A DNA stretch of 59,030 bases. It comes from Halobellus captivus. Lineage in GTDB: Archaea > Halobacteriota > Halobacteria > Halobacteriales > Haloferacaceae. The notes below the pieces were generated by a model. That model did no database searches, had not been told where the DNA came from, and saw nothing but the letters and a program-made list of their open reading frames with translations. The DNA lies in the NCBI RefSeq assembly GCF_003697845.1, contig NZ_RDQE01000016.1, positions 1 through 59,030 of the forward strand, given 5' to 3'. Both the position numbers and the translations under genes were made by a program. This document shows positions 45,725 through 54,927 of this stretch, in pieces. Numbering within the stretch: the first letter of the stretch is position 1; every line of letters begins with the position of its first letter.

Positions 45725-46462
45725 TCATTGGTGGGTATCCAGAATTCGACGTACGGTGACCTCGGCAAGCTGTGTGAACCCCACTGTATCCGGCATAACA
45801 TCAACAGCGATCCCATGCTTGTCGACAGCACGTTTTGTCGGTGCTCCTATCGCTCCAACAATCGTCTCCTCTAGCTCGCGTTGGAGTGCAGCGACAGCGT
45901 CACGTTCAGTCGCAATTTGAACGAAGTGCTCTATCGTCTTTGGCGAGGTGAACAGTATACCGTCCAGCTTACCGTCTACCGCAAGTGAAACCGACTGTCC
46001 CGCAGTCTCCGGTCGTTCCAGGCGATATAAGGCTGTTTCGCTGACAATTCCACCAGCTGCTTCCAGTCCTTCAACAAGTACTTCGCTGCCGTGTGCACTC
46101 CGAGCAAGTTCAACGGTTTGGCCCTCGACTTCAGTAGATAACTCGTCGACGAGTCCTGTGGATGTGAATGTCGATGGAACGATATCGACTGAATAGCCCC
46201 GATTGCATAATGCGGTTGCAGTCTGATCTCCGACAGCACAAACAGTGGTTCCTCGTTGTTTCCATCCCGCTGTCGCAGCTATATCGACACCGGTCTCGCT
46301 TGTGAAGATACAGTAGTCCGCATGTTGGGGAACCTGACCGGTCGGTGTGATTGCCAGCATTGGGTCTGGAATCGGGGATACATCGAGTGACTGGAGATAC
46401 TCGACCGCCTCAACGATACGGCTGTCGTCGGGTCGGAGAACAGCCACCGTCGGCTGGGACAT
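45725..46462 (-). CDS. hemD: Uroporphyrinogen-III synthase
   Basis: The 245-aa protein has the two-domain HemD layout. Typical segments are DYCIFTSETGVDIAA (position of TSxNGV), VCAVGDQTATAL, ALYRLERPE, GILFTSPKTIEHFV and VGAIGAPTKRAVDKHG. It cyclises hydroxymethylbilane for haem, sirohaem and cobalamin synthesis. It starts 17 bp from the divergent deoxyhypusine synthase frame. The usual partners hemC and sirohaem genes are absent, so it may be an extra copy. The bd oxidase in this window adds haem demand. Confidence 0.88.
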   Translation of the reverse strand: MSQPTVAVLRPDDSRIVEAVEYLQSLDVSPIPDPMLAITPTGQVPQHADYCIFTSETGVDIAATAGWKQRGTTVCAVGDQTATALCNRGYSVDIVPSTFTSTGLVDELSTEVEGQTVELARSAHGSEVLVEGLEAAGGIVSETALYRLERPETAGQSVSLAVDGKLDGILFTSPKTIEHFVQIATERDAVAALQRELEETIVGAIGAPTKRAVDKHGIAVDVMPDTVGFTQLAEVTVRRILDTHQ

Positions 46463-46553
46463 ATTGAACAGTTAGCTGATGCTGGACTTGTGTGTATCGA
46501 GAATCGGCGACCCGTCTCGAACGATTCAAACCGGCATCCTGCTAATTGCCGGT

Positions 46554-47528
46554 ATGGACGAGGAGTCTCACGACCACGTTGTTCCGGGAAGTGCTGAAGA
46601 GTTGACCACGCCAGACGTGCAGGGCTACGACTTCCGTGGCGAATTCGATTTTCAGGAGATGCTGGAAGCGTATGCAACGACGGGCTTTCAGGCGACGCAA
46701 CTCGCAGAGGCCATCGACATCGCCGAGCAAATGCAAGACGCCGATGCCACGATCTATCTCACATGCACGTCGAATATCATTTCGTCGGGATTGCGTGAAG
46801 TCGTCGCCTACCTCGTTCGTGAAGGGTACGTCGACGTGCTTATCACGACCGCGGGATCGCTGGCGGAGGATGTTATCAAAACGGCGAAGCCGTTCAAAAT
46901 GGGAGATTGGGATGCGGATGAAGCAGTTCTCCGGGAACAGGGAATCAACCGTCTTGGGAATCTGTTCGTCCCTTCCAACCGTTACGTTTGGTTGGAGGAG
47001 TACCTATACGACTTCTTCGAGGAGTTCTTCGCTGAAGAAAAGGTTCGGACGCCGACATCGTTTGCCCGAGAGTTAGGGGAGACACTCGACGATCAGGATT
47101 CGGTTCTGAAACAAGCAGCGGACAATGATGTTCCCGTCTACTGTCCGGCACTGACGGATTCCGAGGTGGGGAATTTTCTCTACTATTACCGACAGGGGTA
47201 CGATTCGGAGGTCGGAATCGAGATTCTCGACGATTACGACTCGCTCATTGAGGACGGAATGCTCGCCGATACGACGGGTCTGATCGCAGTTGGAGGTGGC
47301 GTGCCGAAACACCACGCGATTATGACGAACTTGTTCCGCGGTGGGGCCGATTACGTCGTCTATATCTCGACCGGTATGGAAGGGGATGGGTCACTCTCTG
47401 GCGCACCCCCGAACGAGGCAGTATCGTGGGGGAAGATCAAAGATGATGACCGGACAAATTATACGCAGGTCGAAGCAGAGGCGACGCTCGTCTTCCCACT
47501 GCTCGTGGCGGGTGCTTTCAGCGAGTAG
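46554..47528 (+). CDS. dys: Deoxyhypusine synthase
   Basis: The 324-aa protein shows the family core: TIYLTCTSNIISSGLREVV for NAD/spermidine binding, DVLITTAGSLAEDVIK, SEVGNFLYYYRQGYD, and the catalytic Lys in VGGGVPKHHAIMTNLFRGGADYVVYIST. It transfers the aminobutyl group to a lysine of aIF5A. ATG 46554 (MDEESHDHVVPGSAEELTTP) fits the family start; the frame extends upstream without ATG. The enzyme is normally a single essential chromosomal gene, so its place among IS elements is notable. Confidence 0.93.
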   Translation: MDEESHDHVVPGSAEELTTPDVQGYDFRGEFDFQEMLEAYATTGFQATQLAEAIDIAEQMQDADATIYLTCTSNIISSGLREVVAYLVREGYVDVLITTAGSLAEDVIKTAKPFKMGDWDADEAVLREQGINRLGNLFVPSNRYVWLEEYLYDFFEEFFAEEKVRTPTSFARELGETLDDQDSVLKQAADNDVPVYCPALTDSEVGNFLYYYRQGYDSEVGIEILDDYDSLIEDGMLADTTGLIAVGGGVPKHHAIMTNLFRGGADYVVYISTGMEGDGSLSGAPPNEAVSWGKIKDDDRTNYTQVEAEATLVFPLLVAGAFSE

Positions 47529-47850
47529 AGATGATACACCCGAACATGAACCACGCAGCCGGCTTGTTGCGTGATCAGTCACGAGACGGATGGGACTTAT
47601 CAGTATCCTGTACAGTGAACCGACCGGCCATCGGTAGCAAGCCCCTGTGTCTGGATCCACTTGAGCAGTTCTTGAGAACAATATAATAAGGATGGTGGTG
47701 CGCCTATAGGCCGAGCGTCTAACGTGTTTGATACTTGTGCGGCGCTGAATCCTTCCCTACTCGCTCGCTCCACTTGCTCGTTGAGGAAGGGGCCTTAGCG
47801 CCTCAATTCAAGTAACCAATTTCTTCCGTATTTCAAACTATTTATTGTTC
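47529..47850. other. Gene-less gap with a long inverted repeat
   Basis: GGCGCTGAATCCTTCC (47741-47756) pairs imperfectly with GGAAGGGGCCTTAGCGCC (47785-47802) around a 28-nt loop containing CTCGCTCGCTCC. It resembles terminal hairpins of IS200/IS605-type elements in haloarchaea, but no transposase sequence adjoins. Nothing else is seen in the gap. Confidence 0.5.
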
Positions 47851-48264
47851 TTATAGAAGATTACTTACTATCTCAGTGAGATATGCTTGGACGGCTCCGA
47901 ATGTGACTCGCATGGTAGCGGCCCCAAATCCAAGAGCGATGAAACTCACCACGACAACGAGATCAGCCTTCGAATCGTTGGGACTAAGCAAGAGCGTGAG
48001 CGCCGCAAGCGTCCCCGACATCGTACTGATGAAGAGCCCTGTTAGAAATGACAAGGTCGTAAAAAATGGGTCAGTGAAACCCATAACGGAGTACGTTGGT
48101 TCATAGATTCCGATGAAAGATAAACTGAAACCGATGACGACGTATCCGATAAAGCAGGTAGTGATGAGGATAGTCCCGGGGCTAACGAGTTGATACAGTC
48201 GAAACAGTCCCCGTTCAAACGGGGTAGTTGGCTGACGGATCCGCCTGAATGGGCAATAGTCCAT
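47851..48264 (-). CDS. Small integral membrane protein in the glutamate dehydrogenase operon
   Basis: The 137-aa protein has four hydrophobic segments: about residues 28-50 (GTILITTCFIGYVVIGFSLSF), 62-82, 84-92 merging with ALTLLLSP, and 100-125. ATG 48264 lies 4 bp after the gdh stop, so the two are likely cotranscribed; the longer frame to 48351 overlaps gdh and is rejected. No family is recognised. A link to ammonium or amino-acid transport is possible but unproven. Confidence 0.65.
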   Translation of the reverse strand: MDYCPFRRIRQPTTPFERGLFRLYQLVSPGTILITTCFIGYVVIGFSLSFIGIYEPTYSVMGFTDPFFTTLSFLTGLFISTMSGTLAALTLLLSPNDSKADLVVVVSFIALGFGAATMRVTFGAVQAYLTEIVSNLL

Positions 48265-48268
48265 CTCC

Positions 48269-49570
48269 CTACGGCCAGAGTCCCCGTACCTCGTGGGATT
48301 CAGCGATCCGTGAGAGCGCAACAATATAGGCTGCATCACGCCACGTGACATCGCGGTGCTCGTATTCGTCTGTGACTGCCTGCCAAGCGGCTTGCATCTC
48401 CGTTTCGAGTTCGTCGTTCACCCGTTCGAGCGACCACGATCGGCGATTGATATCCTGGAGCCACTCGAAGTAGCTCACCGTGACTCCGCCAGCATTAGCG
48501 AGAATGTCTGGAATCACTGGAATGGCCTGCTCTGCGAGAATCGCACTCGCCGTCGAAGTGGTGGGACCGTTTGCGCCTTCGACGACGAGGTCAGCGGCGA
48601 TCGCACTCGCATTTGCTTCGGTGATCACGTTTCCGAGAGCGGCAGGGATGAGTACGTCAACATCGAGTGTGAGCAACTCATCGTTTGAGATCACGTCGTC
48701 TGCGTATTTCGTGACGGCTTCAGGCTCCTCGTCGTGTGATGGGACGGTCGCCGTCTCGATCCCGTCTGGATCGTACATTGCGCCGTTCACGTCACTGATT
48801 GCGACGACCATTGCTCCCCACTCATCAAGCAGTCGGGCGGCGTTCGCACCGACACTACCGTACCCCTGAATTGCGACCGTCGTTCCCTCGAGATCGCTTC
48901 CATAATATTCGCAGGCCTGCTTGGTGATGATCGCGACACTTCGTCCAGGCGCTTCCTCACGACCTTCACTCCCTCCAATGACTGGTGGCTTCCCGGTGAC
49001 GACTCCCGGTATCGTTTCACCTTCCTGCATCGAGTACGCGTCCATCAGCCACGCCATCGTCTGCGGATCAGTACCCATATCCGGCGCGGGAATATCGCGA
49101 TTCGGCCCGATAACATCGCGAATTTCCTGGGCAAACCGACGAGTGAGTCGCTCTTTTTCTCCCGAGCTCAACTCTTTCGGGTTGACTGCGACGCCACCCT
49201 TGGCACCCCCGAACGGGAGATCCATAACAGCGCACTTCCAGGTCATCCACATGCCGAGTCCGACACACTCGTCTCTACTCACCTCGGGGTGATACCGGAG
49301 CCCTCCCTTAAATGGGCCTCTGACACTGTCGTGTTGAGCTCGGTATCCGGTGAACACATCGACCGTACCGTCATCGCGTTCGATTGGGACTGTTACTTCG
49401 TGGACTTTTTTCGGATATCTGAGCCGTTCGACGATACTGGGGTCGATATCCAAGTGACTGGCAGCATGATCCAACTGACGGCGGGCGGTCTCAAGTGCCG
49501 ACTCAGGCTCGATTGGTTCTGTCGACTCGTCGTCCGATTCGTTGTGGGTGCTCTCAGATTTTGATGCCAT
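48269..49570 (-). CDS. Glutamate dehydrogenase family protein, copy 2
   Basis: The 433-aa protein is closely related to copy 1: [46 protein letters not shown] and [21 protein letters not shown] are all present with the catalytic Lys and Asp. It interconverts glutamate and 2-oxoglutarate. ATG 49570 lies 2 bp after the stop of an upstream 47-aa zinc-ribbon gene; an ATG at 49576 would overlap that stop. The two copies probably differ in cofactor or direction, as in other haloarchaea with several GDHs. That cannot be read here. Confidence 0.92.
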   Translation of the reverse strand: MASKSESTHNESDDESTEPIEPESALETARRQLDHAASHLDIDPSIVERLRYPKKVHEVTVPIERDDGTVDVFTGYRAQHDSVRGPFKGGLRYHPEVSRDECVGLGMWMTWKCAVMDLPFGGAKGGVAVNPKELSSGEKERLTRRFAQEIRDVIGPNRDIPAPDMGTDPQTMAWLMDAYSMQEGETIPGVVTGKPPVIGGSEGREEAPGRSVAIITKQACEYYGSDLEGTTVAIQGYGSVGANAARLLDEWGAMVVAISDVNGAMYDPDGIETATVPSHDEEPEAVTKYADDVISNDELLTLDVDVLIPAALGNVITEANASAIAADLVVEGANGPTTSTASAILAEQAIPVIPDILANAGGVTVSYFEWLQDINRRSWSLERVNDELETEMQAAWQAVTDEYEHRDVTWRDAAYIVALSRIAESHEVRGLWP

Positions 49571-49572
49571 GA

Positions 49573-49716
49573 TCATTCAAGTGACATTCGCCGGTTTCGC
49601 ATCGGGCCGCCACAGTCGGGACATTGGCCCGGGCTGTCTTCTGTGATGATGATGCTGCCACACTCGAAGCATTCGTATGGGGTTTTTTCGTCTGATTCAG
49701 GGTCGACATCTATCAT
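49573..49716 (-). CDS. 47-aa rubrerythrin-like zinc-ribbon protein
   Basis: The peptide reads [20 protein letters not shown] then [17 protein letters not shown]. Two CxxC pairs (CFEC, CPDC) form a rubredoxin-like knuckle. Small proteins of this sort are abundant in haloarchaea, and some act as regulators. Its stop is 2 bp from the gdh ATG, so the genes form one operon (zinc ribbon, gdh, membrane protein). It could modulate the adjacent dehydrogenase; this is inference. Confidence 0.8.
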   Translation of the reverse strand: MIDVDPESDEKTPYECFECGSIIITEDSPGQCPDCGGPMRNRRMSLE

Positions 49717-49825
49717 AGTGGGTTCACGAGTGCCAGCCGGTGATATAGGGCACTCTATGTAAGTGTAATAAGTGTATAAGGGAATATTCAGCTGTTAACC
49801 ACAAAATACTTCCTGAAATATAGGG

Positions 49826-52708
49826 TTAGTTATTGAACTCTTCGGTTCCCGAAATTGAGACATTGTGCTCCTCGAAGAGCGTTTCGAACAGTTTGCGCTG
49901 GACAGTCCGAGAGTGTTTATAAAATGCCGGAGGGGAGATGCCGAGTGTCTCCGCAACATCTTCACCTGTGTTCTCGCGTGGTGACTCGAAGAACCCGCTG
50001 TAGTATGCCGTCTGGATCACCTCGAGTTGCCGTGAGGTCAGTTTCTCGAGGAACTTCGAGTACAAGTCGCGTTCCATGGACTGATCCAGCGTCTGCTTCG
50101 AACGGAGTTCGACGGTAGAGAACGTCTCTCGGACGAGTTGGGTGATGGTCCGGACATCGATACTGTCCGGAATATCGATGACAAGGCTTGTGGATGTCGG
50201 GTCGGCGGTTGCCTCGTGGAAGACAGCACCATGATCGGCCAGCTCCAGGGCGAGAAACGGTTGGGTAAGCCGCAGCCGGAGCACACTCCCCTCACCATCC
50301 GTACTAATCTGTTGTACGTCGTCAATCCCGACCAACTGCGAGGCGGCGTCTACAACGTCAGGTACTGTACCGTCGTCGACAGTCACGAACACGTGGCTTC
50401 CCTCTGTGGATTGCTGAACGCCGCCCTGATACGAGAGGGTACACGCCGCGTCTCGAGCGAGCCGTGAGAGAATGAATGCCGGATCATCGATGGCGAATTT
50501 GACGCGCGTCATCGATGTCGTGAGCAGTGCATTCTTTCGCTCGATAGCACTGAGCGCGGACGCGATGGTTTCGCCGAATTCAGCGAGGACAGCCTTCGTC
50601 GTGTCGTCGAACGCGTCCTGGGTTGGTGCGTAGACAGTCAACACGCCGTGCGTGAGGTCGTTGTACACGAGCGGGATGCTCAATACAGAGAGGTAGTCAC
50701 GAGCGAGTGCGGCTTTCCGCCAGGGATCCTCGCGGAGTCCGGCAGCGACGTTCGTCACCATCGTCACGTCGCCAGTGGCCGCGGTTTGCCCGGCTGGCTC
50801 TCCAGCTGACGCGTCGATGGCGAACGCTTGGCTATCCAGATACCCCTGTTCGCTGCCTGCCCAGGCTCGTGGCTCGACGGTGTCGGTGGTCCGGTCAATC
50901 GTGCCGAGCCAGGCGAACCGGAATCGGTCCTCGCCGGTCAACAGCTCACAGACCGTATGATCGATCTCCTCTCTCGTCTCGGCTTGGACGAGGGCTTGAT
51001 CGATCTCCCGAATCGTCTCGTTGATGCGATTCAGCGCAGTGAGCTGTTCGTTTTGCGCCTGCAGTGTGCGATCTTGCTTTCGAAGCCGGGACTCTCGTGT
51101 GACGCGGTCGAGGGCTGCCTCGGCGGTTGCAGCGAGAAGATCAGCCAGTTCCCGGGTTACGTCGTCGAAGACGCCGACTCGGTCCGAGCCAGCAACGAAC
51201 ACGCCGTGGTTGCCGAGTGGAATGTAGGCTGTACTGCGAAGATCAGTCGCCTGGTTTTCGAGCCGGTCTGCCTCGTGAACGTCGTCGAAGAACAGCGCTT
51301 CGTCTTCTACGAAACTGTAACCTGAAAGCGTTTCGCCGTCGGCGTGTACGGTGGGGAGCGGGCCAGTAAGTTCTCTCATCGTCGCCGAGCGGGCCGTGGG
51401 TCGAAGCTCGTTGGCATCAGCATCGAAGAGATAGAACGCACTCGCATCCAGATCGAGGACGACAGGTGTGTCATCGACGACATGCTGGGCGATTTCCTGA
51501 TGCGTTTCGGCGTACAGAAAATCACGGGCGGTCTCTTGGAGGGTCGCAAGCGCCTCCTCGCGTTGCTTGCGTTTCGTAATATCCCGACAGCTGAAGAGAA
51601 GTGTCCCGTCTTGAATCGAGACCTCGCGAACGTTGATCAGAAGCGTGTGCTCACGACCCGCTTTGTCCGTCGCGGTCGTCTCGATGTTCTTAAGCACGCC
51701 GTCTTCTGCGAGCTCCTCACAGTCGAAGAGGTCCGTACCGAGGAGGTCGTCGATCGTCCCTTGCTCGTGAATCTCGTCGGCCGTGTAGCCGAAGATGAAG
51801 TGGACGTTGGGACAGACGTAGGTGTACTCGCCGGCCTCGTTCGTGATGAGGACGGTGTCGGTCATGTTGTTGAGTGTGACGCGGTGGAGCTCCTCTGATT
51901 GTCGGAGGTCGCGTTCGAGATCGACGCGCTCGGTGATGTCGACGCCCTCAACGACGATTGAAACGAGATCTCCACGCTCGTTCTCGACTGGGCGCACGGA
52001 GAGATCGATGACGCGTGGATCCCCAACGTGTGGCGGCTGTGTGACGACCGCGTTGCCGAATCTCCCATCGAACGCGTTCTCCACGATTTGTTGTACGTCC
52101 GTGCTCTTCGTACCAGTCTTTGCCCACCACGGAAGCGTCCAGAACGGCTCACCGACGATCGTTTCAACATCCACATCGACCATTTCCCGGGCTGTCTCGT
52201 TCACACGCGCAAGTGAACCATCCGGGTCGAGCACCCACGTCGCGGTCCGCGAATCGTTGAATATGGCGTCGAACTGTCTTGCGCGGTCCAGTTGTGTGGC
52301 CGACCGCCGTGCAGATCGGATGACCCGTTCAGTTCGCTCGATGAGTTCGTCGGCCATCCCTTCTATCGGGTCCGTGAGCGCGATGTAATCCGTGACACCG
52401 GCTTTGATAGCGTCGCTGGCAATAGCTTCGCTCCCAGCGGCGGTACAGAGTACGACCGGGAGCGTCGTGGTTTCGGTGCGGATCTCCTTGAGGAGTTCCA
52501 GCCCTGTTGCCCCTTCGAGCGTGTCTCCGCTAATGAGACAGTCAATGATCCGATTTCGGACTATATCACTCGCTTCCGCCTTGGTTCCAACTGTATGTAC
52601 AGTCGCGTCAGTCCGTGTCTCAAGCGTTACAGCGAATCGCGTAAGCCAGTCATTGACTCCGACGAGTAGTACCGTCGACGAATTGAGGACGGGTTGGGAA
52701 TCGACCAT
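49826..52708 (-). CDS. Multi-sensor HTH_10 regulator (receiver-like, PAS, PAS, GAF, GAF, Bat domain)
   Basis: The 960-aa protein opens with a receiver-like domain (VLLVGVNDWLTRFAVTLE, then GATGLELLKEIR). Two PAS domains follow (about 150-270 and 275-395), then two GAF domains (about 400-560 and 590-750), a BAT-type domain and a final HTH_10 (LTSRQLEVIQTAYYSGFFESP, then DVAETLGISPPAFYKH). It lacks a histidine-kinase core, so it probably senses small molecules or redox state and acts directly on DNA. ATG 52708 (MVDSQPVLNSSTVLLVG) starts the receiver; the 20 extra upstream codons are unlikely. It is divergent from the MFS gene at 52968, its likely target. Confidence 0.88.
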   Translation of the reverse strand: MVDSQPVLNSSTVLLVGVNDWLTRFAVTLETRTDATVHTVGTKAEASDIVRNRIIDCLISGDTLEGATGLELLKEIRTETTTLPVVLCTAAGSEAIASDAIKAGVTDYIALTDPIEGMADELIERTERVIRSARRSATQLDRARQFDAIFNDSRTATWVLDPDGSLARVNETAREMVDVDVETIVGEPFWTLPWWAKTGTKSTDVQQIVENAFDGRFGNAVVTQPPHVGDPRVIDLSVRPVENERGDLVSIVVEGVDITERVDLERDLRQSEELHRVTLNNMTDTVLITNEAGEYTYVCPNVHFIFGYTADEIHEQGTIDDLLGTDLFDCEELAEDGVLKNIETTATDKAGREHTLLINVREVSIQDGTLLFSCRDITKRKQREEALATLQETARDFLYAETHQEIAQHVVDDTPVVLDLDASAFYLFDADANELRPTARSATMRELTGPLPTVHADGETLSGYSFVEDEALFFDDVHEADRLENQATDLRSTAYIPLGNHGVFVAGSDRVGVFDDVTRELADLLAATAEAALDRVTRESRLRKQDRTLQAQNEQLTALNRINETIREIDQALVQAETREEIDHTVCELLTGEDRFRFAWLGTIDRTTDTVEPRAWAGSEQGYLDSQAFAIDASAGEPAGQTAATGDVTMVTNVAAGLREDPWRKAALARDYLSVLSIPLVYNDLTHGVLTVYAPTQDAFDDTTKAVLAEFGETIASALSAIERKNALLTTSMTRVKFAIDDPAFILSRLARDAACTLSYQGGVQQSTEGSHVFVTVDDGTVPDVVDAASQLVGIDDVQQISTDGEGSVLRLRLTQPFLALELADHGAVFHEATADPTSTSLVIDIPDSIDVRTITQLVRETFSTVELRSKQTLDQSMERDLYSKFLEKLTSRQLEVIQTAYYSGFFESPRENTGEDVAETLGISPPAFYKHSRTVQRKLFETLFEEHNVSISGTEEFNN

Positions 52709-52967
52709 TATTCGATCACTTGAATACAGGGAACGCTTCCCTCGAGCCCGGTTCGAATTCGTCCCCAATTCTGCTGCTGGCCTAGGCCAGAATGAATGTA
52801 CATTGGTGGTTAATCATCTAACAGTAAGAGAATAAAAGGATTTACCATCTAACCCTTAAAGGTATGCGGAGCGATACACAACATGGATACACTATCATCA
52901 GAATTCGTTATAGGCACCTGTCGATACCCGATTTCTGTGATTCACCATCCGTCCACATTATCGAGTA

Positions 52968-54203
52968 ATGACTACCCAACCGACCCCCCAGCATCAAGAA
53001 CCCACTAATAGCGATCCACATCAGAAACATCAGTCGACGTGGGGTATCGTCGCCGGCGCGAGCCTCATTTCGACAGGGTTGGCAGCCTACGAGATCGTGC
53101 CCGCGAGCGTCTCCCCGCTTATTCGTGACTCGCTGGGTATCGGACCAACAATCGCAGGCTTCCTCGTCGGCATCATGTTCGGTACTGCAGTGATTGTAAG
53201 CCTTCCAGTTGGTGCGGTGCTTGACCGGACAGACTCTAGAAACGTGATGGCACTCGCCGTTCTCACACTACTCGTGGCTGGAACGTGGGGGTGGATCGCT
53301 GGACGACAAGGGGACTACCGATCAGTAATTGCCTCACGAGCGCTCGGTGGAGTCGCCTACGTCGTCGTGTGGAACGCGGGCATCGATATCGTGAGTCGAG
53401 CAGCGACCAGCGAGAACCGGGCAACGGCTGTCGGTATCTTTACGGCGAGTGGCCCGGTCGGATTTGCGCTCGGGCAAGGGACTGGCCCAGTGATTGCGCA
53501 TCGATTCGGGTGGCCTACAATCTTTATCGCGTTCACGGGGCTCACAGTCATCGGTCTCGTTGTGTTCTGGCCGGCCAGTCGAGGGATCGGAACGAGCCGA
53601 GGAGCCGCTCCCTCGATTCAGGAGTTTGGTGCGGTTCTCCGGAACCGGAAGGTATGGTCAGTCGGGTTGCTCGGGTTTCTCGGCTATTCGTTATACTTGT
53701 TCGTGAATAGCTGGGGTGCGTCGTATTTGACGACCGAACTCGGCCTGTCACTCGCAGTGAGCGGGCTCTTGGTGGCCGTATTCCCCGCAATCGGGGTCGT
53801 CTCCAGAATCAGTAGTGGCCTCCTGTCTGATCGAGTATTCGGGGGTCGTCGCCAACCCATCGTTTTTGTGTCCTTCGCAGTTTCTGCTCCGCTCGTACTG
53901 CTGTTCACGCAGTTCCGGTCACTTCCACTGCTCGTTACATTCCTGCTGCTCACCGGATTTGCTGTTCAGCTTACGCTGGGGCTGTCCTTTACGTATGTTC
54001 GGGAGGTCGTTGATTCACGGGTCGCTGCGACAGCCGTCGCGTTCCAGACTAGTGTTGGGTTAGCGGGGGCGTTCCTTGCACCGATTGCAGGCGGGGTTAT
54101 TGTCGACAGAGCCGGCTTTGATACGGCATTTCTCCTCGCTGGAGGTCTCGCCATCTGTGGAATTGTGGTTGCATGGCGAGCTCCAGAGCCAGGCTACTCG
54201 TAG
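52968..54203 (+). CDS. Major facilitator superfamily transporter
   Basis: The 411-aa protein has a hydrophilic His/Gln-rich N-terminus (about 25 residues) and twelve helices. The motif A region is LPVGAVLDRTDSRNVMALAV. GPVGFALGQGTGPVIAHRFGW lies at the helix 5 antiporter motif position. The layout suits an organic anion or nitrate-type carrier, but the substrate is unknown. The divergent multi-sensor regulator 260 bp away is a likely controller. Confidence 0.85.
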   Translation: MTTQPTPQHQEPTNSDPHQKHQSTWGIVAGASLISTGLAAYEIVPASVSPLIRDSLGIGPTIAGFLVGIMFGTAVIVSLPVGAVLDRTDSRNVMALAVLTLLVAGTWGWIAGRQGDYRSVIASRALGGVAYVVVWNAGIDIVSRAATSENRATAVGIFTASGPVGFALGQGTGPVIAHRFGWPTIFIAFTGLTVIGLVVFWPASRGIGTSRGAAPSIQEFGAVLRNRKVWSVGLLGFLGYSLYLFVNSWGASYLTTELGLSLAVSGLLVAVFPAIGVVSRISSGLLSDRVFGGRRQPIVFVSFAVSAPLVLLFTQFRSLPLLVTFLLLTGFAVQLTLGLSFTYVREVVDSRVAATAVAFQTSVGLAGAFLAPIAGGVIVDRAGFDTAFLLAGGLAICGIVVAWRAPEPGYS

Positions 54204-54335
54204 CAACGGATTCAACTAATCCATTATGATTCCTGCTCCCGTAGCTCTTTGGCCTTCACTTGAGCCGGCACAGGGTCTGCGTCCGCTTCTGGTGGACGCT
54301 CTCGTAGGCAACACTCCTGGAGGGTTTCCAGATCT

Positions 54336-54578
54336 GGAATCGTTGCGATCCCTGCCTTGATCAGGCTCGTGTTCGCGCTCGCGGGCTACCTCGTCCACGA
54401 CGTTCACGAGACGGTGCCGTTCGTCCTGCTCGACTCGCTCGAAGCGATCGACTCGGACCGAATCGCGCGCGTCGTCGACTACTTCCGAAGCCACGCCGAC
54501 TACCTCGTCGCCGCGCTCCTCCCCGAGGACGCCGCCGCCCTCCCCGACGAGTACGCCTACGTCGAACAGATCGACTGA
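54336..54578 (+). pseudogene. C-terminal fragment of an archaea-specific SMC-related ATPase gene
   Basis: The frame reads LVFALAGYLVHDVHETVPF, then LLDSLEAIDSDRIARVVDYF and YLVAALLPEDAAALPDEY. This matches the Walker B/D-loop region (VLLDSLEAID) and tail of haloarchaeal SMC-like proteins. All upstream parts, including Walker A and the coiled coil, are missing. The reverse strand has a longer but meaningless frame. The fragment ends 14 bp before an IS200/IS605-type end. Confidence 0.65.
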
Positions 54579-54591
54579 TTTCCATCTTGAC

Positions 54592-54650
54592 ATCCTCCTG
54601 CGCCTGAAGACGGAGGAACCTCGCCGGTGGGTGTTTCAGGTTTTGACATC
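54592..54650 (+). mobile_element. IS200/IS605-type end remnant
   Basis: TTGACATCCTCCTGCGCCTGAAG is followed by GGAGG, which pairs with CCTCC. It resembles the end at 11185-11206 (TTGACATCCTCCCCGCCCTGAAG). A second TTGACATCTTCCCCC follows at 54644. No transposase is present. Confidence 0.55.
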
Positions 54651-54694
54651 TTCCCCCCCGAAGCGCGAGACTTTCTCCTCGATTCTCCGAAAGT

Positions 54695-54760
54695 AGCTCT
54701 GTTGAAATCCTCAATAAGTGACATATTCTGCCCCAGCGGCGGTCAATACAGGTGATACAC
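54695..54760 (+). repeat. Solitary IS-type terminal sequence, homologous to 3976-4042
   Basis: It starts AGCTCTGTTGAAATCCTCAA and shares GCGGTCAATACAGG with the copy at 3976. It lies 125 bp before the left end of the inverted-end cassette. Confidence 0.6.
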
Positions 54761-54819
54761 AGAACGCTTAGCACAGACGACCAAAACCACACACCCAGAT
54801 AGTTAGCACTTACACACGG

Positions 54820-54888
54820 GGCTCTGTTGAACTCATTCTCCAGGAATATTCTCCTCTGAAACAGTTGTTCACTGAAGAATATAACAAC
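54820..54888 (+). repeat. Left end of a cassette flanked by inverted IS-type ends
   Basis: GGCTCTGTTGAACTCATTC continues with CTGAAACAGTTGTTCACTGAAG. It matches the reverse complement of 56690-56760 over about 60 bp. No target duplication was found. Confidence 0.65.
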
Positions 54889-54927
54889 CCTTGCTGAGTG
54901 AAACAATGTGAATACACTCGTCCTCTG

